Below are positions 6,267 through 15,500 of a stretch of DNA of 21,972 bases, one piece after another. A program made the position numbers and the translations under genes. How positions within the stretch are numbered: the first letter of the stretch is position 1; the number at the start of each line of letters is the position of its first letter. The stretch comes from a virus, in IMG/VR virus record IMGVR_UViG_3300006737_000258, positions 1 to 21,972 of that record; one strand, 5' to 3'. A model generated the notes under the pieces. That model saw only the letters and a list, made by a program, of their open reading frames with translations. It was not told the DNA's origin and did not search any database.

Positions 6267-8084
6267 ATGTCAAAAAATAATAGTATTAATTATAATGCCC
6301 GTACATTCGTTGAAATACGAACAGAATTAATAAATTTTGTTAAACAATATTATCCAGATTTATTTAGTGATTTTAATGATGCTTCTGTAGGACAAATGTT
6401 GTTAGAATTAAATGCTGCAGTTGCGGATATGTTATCATTTAATACCGATAGAACTTTCCAAGAGACACAAATAGAGTATGCTCAGGAAAGGTCATCAATA
6501 TTATCTATGGGTAGAACATTAGGGTTAAAAATACCTGGTGTAAGACCAAGTATGTGTCTAGTCGATTTTAGAGTTACCGTCCCTCCACAAGGAGATTCTT
6601 TTAATAATGGTTATGCGCCAACATTAAGGTATGGATCGGAAGTTGAAGGAGGAGGACAAATATTTCAAGTAGAACAAGATATTGATTTTTCTTCTCCACT
6701 TTCTGCAGGAGGGGTACCAAATAGATTAGTAATACCAAATAAAGATAGTAACGATCTTATAATTTCATACGATTTAGTAAAACGAGAGGCTGTAGTTAAT
6801 GGTAAAACCAAAATACTAAAACGTAATATTAGACCACAAGACTTAAACCCTTTTATGGAGATAATTCTACCGGAGACTAATGTTATAAGTGTAGAACAGG
6901 TAAAAATGGTGATAGGTATAAACGGAGCAGAACCAACACTAAATGAATTTCTTGAGTTTGAAAATCGTTTTTACGAGGTAGATTCGTTGGCAGAATCCCA
7001 AGTCTTTATTGAAGATAAAGTTAGAAGTTCCGATAACTCGTCAATTAAACCAGGAAAATGGGTAGAGGTTACAAAAAGATTTGTTGCAGACTATACCGAC
7101 AGAGGTTTTTGTAGATTAACTTTTGGTAGTGGTACCGCTAACGCAGAACCAATTAACGATTATATTAGTAACGCTTTCTCAAGGTCACAAGTCCAAACTC
7201 TAATTAATAATACAAGTTTAGGTGAATTACCGACAGCTAATTCAACACTCTATGTTAGATATACAGTGGGAGGGGGACAACAATCTAATATAGGTCCTAA
7301 TGTCTTACAAAATAAAGGATTGATTAATATGTTAGTGACTGGTACTGATGCCACTAATAATGCTTTAGTTGAAACTTCTTTAAGAATAAATAATGTAACT
7401 CCAGCTATTGGGGGGACCGACGCCCCTTCTGTAGAAGAATTAAGAAATTTAATTAAATATAATTTTGCATCACAAAATAGAGCAGTAACAGTAAGAGATT
7501 ATTTAGCTTTAATTAAAAAAATGAGTAGTAAATTTGGAGTTCCTTTCAAAACAAATGTGGGTGAAAGACAAAATAAAATTGAAATATCTACATTAAGTCT
7601 AGGACCAAATAGAAAATTAACCACAACGTCTACTCAGACCTTACGAGAAAATATGTCTAGGTATTTAGCAAATTATAGGATGATTAATGATTATGTGACT
7701 ATCACTAATGGGGTTATAATTAATTTAGCTGTTGAGGTAATGTGTTATATTAATAAAGATTATAATAAATCATTGGTAATAACTGAAATAATAACAAAAG
7801 TTAGGGAATATTTTGATGTTACCTCCCAAACCATGGGACAAAATATATATTTATCAGATTTATCTAAGGAATTAAATTTAATTGATGGGGTATTAAACAT
7901 CATTGAAATGAAAATTTATAATCGTGTGGGTGGACAATATGGATTAGGTCAAGTAACACAACCATATGTAGACGATGAGACTTATGAAATTGACACAAGT
8001 GGGAACCTTACACTTTTCGGAAACTTCAATACAATGTTTGAAATAAAATACCCAAACACCGACATCCAAGTAATAGTTAATTAA
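6267..8084 (+). CDS. 6: baseplate wedge protein, T4 gp6-like (baseplate J family)
   Basis: This 605-residue protein is similar in size to T4 gp6 (660). The N-terminal block (residues about 10-60) has the strong gp6 signature: FVEIRTELINFVKQYYP, then NDASVGQMLLELNAAVADML. A middle beta-rich part has a LTFGSGTA turn and a VRYTVGGG strand. The C-terminal third has VRDYLALIKKMSS, a common feature of baseplate J proteins. gp6 forms the ring that joins neighbouring baseplate wedges and changes shape when the tail contracts. Gene order 25-6 is the T4 order. The start is separated from the upstream stop by two bases (TAA-AA-ATG), which suggests translational coupling. Confidence 0.93.
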   Translation: MSKNNSINYNARTFVEIRTELINFVKQYYPDLFSDFNDASVGQMLLELNAAVADMLSFNTDRTFQETQIEYAQERSSILSMGRTLGLKIPGVRPSMCLVDFRVTVPPQGDSFNNGYAPTLRYGSEVEGGGQIFQVEQDIDFSSPLSAGGVPNRLVIPNKDSNDLIISYDLVKREAVVNGKTKILKRNIRPQDLNPFMEIILPETNVISVEQVKMVIGINGAEPTLNEFLEFENRFYEVDSLAESQVFIEDKVRSSDNSSIKPGKWVEVTKRFVADYTDRGFCRLTFGSGTANAEPINDYISNAFSRSQVQTLINNTSLGELPTANSTLYVRYTVGGGQQSNIGPNVLQNKGLINMLVTGTDATNNALVETSLRINNVTPAIGGTDAPSVEELRNLIKYNFASQNRAVTVRDYLALIKKMSSKFGVPFKTNVGERQNKIEISTLSLGPNRKLTTTSTQTLRENMSRYLANYRMINDYVTITNGVIINLAVEVMCYINKDYNKSLVITEIITKVREYFDVTSQTMGQNIYLSDLSKELNLIDGVLNIIEMKIYNRVGGQYGLGQVTQPYVDDETYEIDTSGNLTLFGNFNTMFEIKYPNTDIQVIVN

Positions 8085-8118
8085 ACTCGTTTACTTTTCA
8101 CAAATAATTGATAAAATA

Positions 8119-8134
8119 ATATTTATTTATAAAT
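8119..8134 (+). promoter_or_regulatory. putative phage promoter motif before the first giant structural gene
   Basis: ATATTTATTTATAAAT occupies the 56-base gap between the gp6-like gene and the 1474-residue gene, ending 6 bases before the ATG at 8141. It shares ATATTTAT plus a nearby ATAAA with the other two gaps. Its 5' flank (CAAATAATTGATAAAATA) resembles that of the motif at 5861. Bases 8125-8134 form a perfect 10-base palindrome, which could be a protein-binding site or chance in AT-rich DNA. Confidence 0.48.
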
Positions 8135-8140
8135 GAATCA

Positions 8141-11100
8141 ATGGGAGAAAATCGAGTAATACGTATAACACCAAAACCAGGGGAACAAAAAGTCAATCTA
8201 AACCTAGAACAAGATTTTGATTTTTTAGAAATTTTGAGCCTAAAAATAACTCAAGCAGAAACATATAGAATATTCTGTTCTAATTATGGTGTTGTTGTAG
8301 GTAAGGTAACTTCTAACGGTGGATTTCCCATAAAAAACGCAAAATTATCGATTTTTATTCCCATAGATAATGAAGACGCAAAAAACTCTTTAGTCACATC
8401 TTTATATCCTTTTAGTTCTCCTCATGATATGTTAGTATCTGGTAAAAGGTATAATTTATTACCACGAGATAAACAAATTAATACTCCTGGTGACCATACA
8501 CCTGTTGGTACATTTCCCTCAAAATATGATATAATGTCAAATAAGACATTAAAGTATATACACGAAAAATATTACAAATATACAACAACAACTAATGAAA
8601 ATGGTGATTATATGTTTTTTGGAATTCCAGGAGGTACTCATATTATTCATATGGATGTTGATTTAAGTGATATTGGTAGTAATTCTGTAATCCCACAAGA
8701 CTTAATAAACATGGGTTACTCAGAAACGCTATTTGAGGGTCCAGACAAGTTTAGAGATTCTAATGATTTAGATCAATTAGCACAAATAGTTGGTATAAAT
8801 AAAACAGTCTTTATAAGACCTTTTTGGGGAGACGCTGATGAATGTGAGTTTGGTATCACTAGACTCGATTTTGATACCGCTCGTTTTGTTTCACCTAAAG
8901 CTTTTTTAATAGGTAGTTTTTTTACTGATGGTGACACTGACACAGTAGACGCCGCATTTATTCCTAGATCCTGTCAAGGTAATGATATCTATAATAATTT
9001 TCCTGGTGGTAATAAAGCTGGTGTTTCTAGAATGGTTAGTGCAAAAGATTTACGTACACCTGGAGAAGTGGCAAATTCAGGAGCAAAAGTTGGTGGTAGG
9101 GGAGTAATTGAGGCAGTTAGAATTACAGAATTTAATGAAAACGTTGAATACGTAGGAAAATGGTTTAGTAGACCAGACGGAACTTTCCAAGTGGCACTAC
9201 CCCTGAATAAAGGTAAAAAAAGTTGGGATGAGAATGAACAAGCATTCGTAGATGACGAAGATGGGTTTCCAACCTATGCTGACTACCGTTTTATGTTTTA
9301 TTTTGAAGGACAAGGGCCAGATGATTTTGAGGATGACTCAATACTAGGAATACAAAGTGAATTGGTTGCTTCGGCTCATGGGTATGAAGGAAATGGAACA
9401 AATTTTGCATGGGGTGACCCAGGAGCCATATGGTCGCCATTAAATGGTGCTTATACTGATGATTATTTTGTTGACAAATACACTTATAAAGGTAAAAAAG
9501 AAGCAAAAGAAAATAGAGGAGTTATTTTTGCACCTAATCCTGTAATACCAGGAGATAATATAGATAATGAAGTTGAAAATAATAGGTATACATTTTGGGC
9601 AGCGCCAGAATTAGAATGGAATACAGATATACCCGCTTTTAATATGGATGACCAATTTGGTAATAACGCCACTTATTATCGAAATTATTCTAGGATTAGA
9701 CTAAGTGGATATTATACCACTTCACAAATTTTTAACTTAATTGGGGATTATGATATTGCAGTAAGTGGTAAACAACCAGAAGGTTTTGATGGTGCTGGTG
9801 TTAATGGAGAATGGTGGAATGGAGATGGAGACTTAACTTATCCAGATAATACTTCACCTCCAGATTGGTTTGGTAAGAGTATTGGTACAAACCCATGGAT
9901 AATTTCTAGAGCAAAAATAGCACCAACAAATACAGAAAGAAGACAATTCCCAGCAAATTATATATTTGATAGATACTATAGAAAAGACCCAAGACAAAGA
10001 GGAAGATTTACTGATGGTTCCGAAGAAGTGGTAGGTAATGTATTAAGTAAAGGAGGATTTGTATCAAATTATTATATGGTTCATACGGGTGTTTTGGCCG
10101 AATGGAACGCTACAATACCAATGCCACTTCAAGATGAATTTGGGGGTTGTGCAGATGCGGTTAATGGATATGACCCATCCACTGGTTACGATTGGAATGT
10201 TATAGCTAATGTAACAAAAACTGGTCTAAGAGATACACCAGTACCACAATCGGCATCAAATAGTTATGTTGGTGACAACTGTGAATGTAGTGGTTTCCCT
10301 AATGGAACTAATGGTAATTGTCATCATATGAAAATATGCGGCACAAGACCTTATTACTACAATGGACAAGGTGATGGTCTTTCAACCAATTCAGGGGAGA
10401 ATACAATTGGTTGTAATTACATGCAACTGGGTAGTGCTGGTACAGGAAGTTATACTCCATATACAGGTTGTGAATTTGGAGTGTATGGACAATCTTGGGG
10501 AGATACAGCTTGTTGGGGATATAATCATTTTAATAGAGTAGGAACAGAATTTGGAGGTACTGCTAGACCATTAGACGGTTGTAAAGGATGTATTAATTTC
10601 TCAGGTATGCAAACAGATCTTTCAGGATATGTCGGAAGAAATAGGGCAGCTAATATTTTTAATCAAAACGCAACTCCATACGGATTTTCCCAAGATTGGA
10701 GTATTATAAATGGTGGGTCACTACCAGAAAATAATTATGGGTATGGTCTTGGAAATATCCAAGTACCAGATACAGCCAACCAAGGAGCAAACAGAACTAC
10801 AATAGCGGCTGGAAACAACTGTATATTAGGTAACTCTATGAAAGGAGGATTTATAGCACCAACTTGGGGAAATTATAAATTTAAGGCAAGATTAAATTAT
10901 ATTGGCGCTGCTGGTGTGTGGTGGGTTGGGGCAGGAATACACTACTGTGATACTACACAAGATGATTGTGACAGTGATGCTAATTGGAAATATTCGGCAG
11001 CAACAACGAATTTTGGATATACCCCGAGAGCTCGAGAATCTGCAGGTCAGGTCGCTTGGGCGGGTAAAGGAGGAGATGTAGGGGCTTACGATTTTACCTA

Positions 11101-12565
11101 CTCAACTAATTTCTGTCCGGATGAGTTTACAACCGCTGAAGAAATCGAAAGTCATTGTTTACAGCTTGATAAAAATGCTCTTTTATGGGGAAATGGTCCA
11201 ATAATGGGTATCGCACAACATGATTGGGATAGTGGTGGAGGTTGGCTTTCTTGGAATTTAGAACTTAAAGAAGGGATGGCGGTTAGGTTAGGTATGGTAC
11301 CAGCTAATGACTGTACTTCTGGTACGTTTCCAACAAATACTTGTACAACTACTCCTTGTGGTAATACAGGTGATATTGGTATTTGTGCTTATTGTCACGA
11401 AACGGATACTTATGCAAATGACTGGGGTGGAGAAAGAATAGCCCAATTTTTTATTTATAGTTTCACACCTAGACCAATTAAAGTAATCGATAATAGTAGA
11501 GAACTAGGTACACATGGAGGAGAAGGATTACACGGAGGATTATACTTTCCACAATTCTTTATTGGTCGTGACGAAAGTGATTGTTGTAGTAGGTCTAATA
11601 AGGATTGGGAGGCATATGCGATAACTTCTCAATCAGAGGTACATAAAGCAAGACTCTGGGAAAGATACTCTTTAATATTTGCGGGGCAATACCAAGAAGC
11701 AGATGGAGAAGTAAAGTTCCAAACATATACAGCGGGATATGGTGACCCAAAAGGTGGTACAATAATAAATAATGGACGTTATTATAATACTAGAACAATT
11801 GGAGGAACGTCAATTGTTGATATAACCAAAAATTATCCAGAGTTTAGAGGAGGACCAAACCAATGGGCAACAATAGATATGAATCTTCCCAACTCTTCTG
11901 TTAATACAGATGCTAACTTTTCGTATGAATATACACTAGCTAAATTTGACTATGGAAGGGCATCATTCCAAAATCCGTCAGCCATAGATGATGGAACAGG
12001 AGGTTTAGAATTTTTACAAAACAAATATTTTGCATTATATGATAATTTAGAGTTCAGAACAAACCAACAATATCCTAGAGAAACATTAGGTAATGATTAT
12101 AATGGGTTTTTTCCAAATACAAGTAATTATATCAATAGTTGGGACTGGACTTCTTCAAACTGGACTTGGTATGGATGGAGTTACCCAATGACTGCTCAAT
12201 TATTGACTACTTCGGTACCTGGAAATCCAGTAGAGTCTAGATATCATATTTATAGAAGAGATAACGGTCCAAATAATTACGCTTATCCTAGGTGGTTAGC
12301 TTGGGAAAGAGGAGTACCAATTAAATGGTATAATGATAATACTTTTTGGTGGAGAGATGTTATTCCAGAATCACATCCCGATCCGGCATCACCCGGAAAC
12401 AGTACAAACCCATGGCTTACTACACCTTATAACCCCGATATGTCCACAAGTGACAATACAGTCTTAAATGCTTACCCAATAAGAAAGTATTACTTTTTTG
12501 GAATGGATAAATCTCAACCTACAGCGTTAGATAGATTAAAATTAACAATACCAACAATTGAGTAA
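8141..12565 (+). CDS. giant baseplate/tail structural protein with carboxypeptidase-regulatory-like N-terminal domain
   Basis: I do not recognise this 1474-residue protein as a whole. Residues about 49-77 (YGVVVGKVTSNGGFPIKNAK) and 152-172 (NENGDYMFFGIPGGTH) have the hallmarks of a transthyretin-like, carboxypeptidase-regulatory domain: a V.G.V opening, a 'NGDY.F.GIP.G.H' closing strand, and an unusually long insert between them. The rest is rich in Gly, Asn, Tyr, Trp and Thr, with no coiled coil, signal peptide or membrane segment. Cysteines cluster at about residues 669-822 and 944-1151. The gene follows gp25 and gp6, where T4 has gp7, so a wedge or peripheral baseplate role is likely by position only. 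The ATG at 8133 is out of frame and stops after eight codons, so 8141 is preferred. The next gene follows after two bases. Confidence 0.83.
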   Translation: MGENRVIRITPKPGEQKVNLNLEQDFDFLEILSLKITQAETYRIFCSNYGVVVGKVTSNGGFPIKNAKLSIFIPIDNEDAKNSLVTSLYPFSSPHDMLVSGKRYNLLPRDKQINTPGDHTPVGTFPSKYDIMSNKTLKYIHEKYYKYTTTTNENGDYMFFGIPGGTHIIHMDVDLSDIGSNSVIPQDLINMGYSETLFEGPDKFRDSNDLDQLAQIVGINKTVFIRPFWGDADECEFGITRLDFDTARFVSPKAFLIGSFFTDGDTDTVDAAFIPRSCQGNDIYNNFPGGNKAGVSRMVSAKDLRTPGEVANSGAKVGGRGVIEAVRITEFNENVEYVGKWFSRPDGTFQVALPLNKGKKSWDENEQAFVDDEDGFPTYADYRFMFYFEGQGPDDFEDDSILGIQSELVASAHGYEGNGTNFAWGDPGAIWSPLNGAYTDDYFVDKYTYKGKKEAKENRGVIFAPNPVIPGDNIDNEVENNRYTFWAAPELEWNTDIPAFNMDDQFGNNATYYRNYSRIRLSGYYTTSQIFNLIGDYDIAVSGKQPEGFDGAGVNGEWWNGDGDLTYPDNTSPPDWFGKSIGTNPWIISRAKIAPTNTERRQFPANYIFDRYYRKDPRQRGRFTDGSEEVVGNVLSKGGFVSNYYMVHTGVLAEWNATIPMPLQDEFGGCADAVNGYDPSTGYDWNVIANVTKTGLRDTPVPQSASNSYVGDNCECSGFPNGTNGNCHHMKICGTRPYYYNGQGDGLSTNSGENTIGCNYMQLGSAGTGSYTPYTGCEFGVYGQSWGDTACWGYNHFNRVGTEFGGTARPLDGCKGCINFSGMQTDLSGYVGRNRAANIFNQNATPYGFSQDWSIINGGSLPENNYGYGLGNIQVPDTANQGANRTTIAAGNNCILGNSMKGGFIAPTWGNYKFKARLNYIGAAGVWWVGAGIHYCDTTQDDCDSDANWKYSAATTNFGYTPRARESAGQVAWAGKGGDVGAYDFTYSTNFCPDEFTTAEEIESHCLQLDKNALLWGNGPIMGIAQHDWDSGGGWLSWNLELKEGMAVRLGMVPANDCTSGTFPTNTCTTTPCGNTGDIGICAYCHETDTYANDWGGERIAQFFIYSFTPRPIKVIDNSRELGTHGGEGLHGGLYFPQFFIGRDESDCCSRSNKDWEAYAITSQSEVHKARLWERYSLIFAGQYQEADGEVKFQTYTAGYGDPKGGTIINNGRYYNTRTIGGTSIVDITKNYPEFRGGPNQWATIDMNLPNSSVNTDANFSYEYTLAKFDYGRASFQNPSAIDDGTGGLEFLQNKYFALYDNLEFRTNQQYPRETLGNDYNGFFPNTSNYINSWDWTSSNWTWYGWSYPMTAQLLTTSVPGNPVESRYHIYRRDNGPNNYAYPRWLAWERGVPIKWYNDNTFWWRDVIPESHPDPASPGNSTNPWLTTPYNPDMSTSDNTVLNAYPIRKYYFFGMDKSQPTALDRLKLTIPTIE
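10144..10605 (+). other. first Cys-rich segment of the 1474-residue protein
   Basis: About 154 residues contain 10 cysteines, including C-E-C, N-C-H-H, G-C-N-Y and G-C-K-G-C groups. The mix of CxC, C-HH and CxxC resembles metal sites more than a known repeat. Phage structural proteins fold in the reducing cytoplasm, so metal binding or late disulfide formation are both open. No family is recognised. Confidence 0.5.
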
Positions 12566-12567
12566 AA

Positions 12568-15500
12568 ATGGGAATGGATAGGAAAAAAATAATAAGAACA
12601 GAAGATCGTAAAGCTGACGCTATAGGAATAGGATATAATGTTAATGTTACCACTAATAACAGTAATAAACCTTTACCTACTGGTGAAGTTATAAAAGTAG
12701 TTGGTGCGGAAGAACAATTTCAAAAAGAAAGAAAAGAATCTACCAATTATAGATTAACAGCAACGATAAATACCACTATGTATTATCCACAGGATTATCA
12801 TTGGATAGGAACATGGAATAGTTCATATGAATTACAAGAAGATGTTGATGAAACCTTTGAAACAGATATCTTCAAAGACTGGAACTACCTTTTACCTAAT
12901 ATTCTTAGTCCAGACTCAATTAATCCTACAGAAGAAGATTTTAGAATTGATAAAATAATTAATTGGGTAGGACATGTTGTTTATCCATATGAAAATGACT
13001 ATCTTAAATTATATGAATTACCCTCATTTAGTGTTAATGTTGATTTCTTACCAAGTAATGAAGACGGAGTTTTAAGTATAGACACTGGTATAACTAATAT
13101 ACTATATAATGACATTCTTATTTATTTAGATGAATATGTAACAATATGGCCTGGTGTTAATGTGGGTAACACACCAATAGAAAACTATTTTGACCCATCT
13201 AAACCAGTAATCGCTCCTTTAATGACAGATGCGTCAACAACACTAAAGATTTCAAATAAAGAAATTAAGGGATATACCCAAGACGGAGTGCCATTTTTAT
13301 TTACAGTACCAGTACCAACAGAAAATGGTTGGAAAACAGCATTATATGTTCCATTCAAACATAATTTTGAGGAAGGGGATTATATATTTATAAAACCTAT
13401 AGCTTCTGATGAAGTTGGAGACGAATATAGTAATTGTGACCCTACACTTTATGGTTTCAAAAGAGTATTGGAAACTTCCTGGCGTGCTTTAAGTGAAGCC
13501 ACTTCCCTTAATTATATAATAATTGACCATAAAACAGAATATCATTGGGATTGGACAACTCTAGTACAAGGGGAAAATACAGAGGGAGAAGATTATCCTT
13601 GGACAGTAACTTCTTCACAAGGATTTATTAAAAGAGTCATCAATTATTCAGACTCTAGCACATTACCAATTACTATTGAAGACTTAAATAACGGACATTT
13701 TTCCCCATCCGTAAATGACCCACTAAATGCAATAACGGTAACTCTATTAGTACCACATAACTTAAAGGTAAATGATTTTACTTTAATTACTCTTTCAGAA
13801 GATGCTTTAGGAACAGACTTTAATAATGATAAAAAACCAACCCTTTTTAATTTAAGTGGGATATACACAGTAATAGATGTGTTAGACAACTATTCATTTG
13901 ATATAAGGGCCAAGTCACAACAAGACTTAATTGCTTTTTTTAATGGAGCTTATACCGATTCACAATTAGTAGCAAGTCCAACCAATTATTATATAGAATG
14001 TTATAAGTTATTAAGTGTTCCCTCTGAATATTATTTACGAAAAGGTAAAATTATTAATTCTATAAATAATTTTGATGTGAGCGACTTACCGATGAGTAAT
14101 AGTATTTTTATGGATAAAAATTATAATGCTGTTATAGACGAAGATATAAACACAAAAGGTTTAGTAGATAATTGGGGATTACCAATTACACAGTTATATG
14201 TTTTATTAACAAAAAGAGCGGGTCAACTACCTTACGACTTTACGGATGTTGAGACTTTTTTTAGTTGGAAATTTAATTATAGAGTTTTATTGTCTAAAAC
14301 AGGTGATGGTTTAGATGTAGTTTCTAGAAGAAGTAATACTGATAACAGAGGAGGGTATGTAAAAGATTCGGGTGGTGGATACATGGATGAATTTGATGAA
14401 TATTTAGGTGACTGGTACTATATAGATTTTAGTGAATTTAATAATAATCTTTTATTAGAAAAACAAGTAACCACATTATCAAATCGATTTAATGGGGCGC
14501 AACGTGAATGTGGTGGATTGGGAGATTGTAACTATGAGGTATATGCTAATGATTTTGATGGAATTATGTATAACGCTTGGTCAATCTATACAAGTTATAA
14601 TACTAGTAATTTAACGGTTTCACAAGTTGCAGGTAAGGCAAAATTAGTTTCAACCACTTCTTGGGTTTCACCTAATGCTCAAGCTAACTACGGAGGTAAT
14701 TACATTAGAACAACATTTATGGTTACTCCGGATCTAGTAGGTGAAACACTGGTCTTAAAAGTTAATTATGAACAAGAATCATCAACAGGAATGATAAGAA
14801 TATTTAACCCAGGAGGTAATCAAATGATATTAGGTAATGGGTCTTATGGAAAACCGGTTGGTAACGCGGCTAATTTAACCGTACCTTCAACAAACTCTGC
14901 TAATGATTATACAGTTTCTTTTATACCTACAGTAGTTGGAAATCATACAATTGCTTTAGGTTTAATGAATTATGTGGGCGGTTTAGTTGGTTACGGTGAC
15001 TTTATTGGGTATTATGATAATTTAGAAATAATAAAATATTATGGTACTCCACAATATGCTGGTTGGGTTTACGATCCTCTAACAGAATATCAATTACAAG
15101 TGTGGTCTAGTTATATAGAAACGGCAGACCCTAATGTATTGGGGATACCTTATTGGGCTAAATACATTGATGGGTTGTATTTTTGGAGAGATTTATTAAG
15201 TGTTGGTTATTTTGAGGATGTTGACCAAACAATTGGAGTGGATTACCCATTTTTGAATGGAAGTCATTATATAAATAAAGATAAAAATTTAATGGTTTCT
15301 TTAAGCCCTTATAAGTTAAACGAGTCTGGTACATCACAAATTATATTCGGATGTATGGATATTAACGCAACAAATTACAATACTGTGGCAACTTATGCTT
15401 GTGGAAATATTGTGGACCAAGGGGGACCTTGTGTTGTAGATGCTTTAGGAATTTTACAAACTGATACACCAGGAGTAGGGAATTATAACGCAAATGGGTG

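Noticed and set aside
8125-8134. Perfect 10-base palindrome as a terminator hairpin
   Set aside because: It is purely A/T, has no loop and no following T run, and lies 6 bases before a start codon.
8133-8159. ATG at 8133 as start of the 1474-residue gene
   Set aside because: It is out of frame and reaches TAA after eight codons; the ATG at 8141 is in frame with the long coding region.
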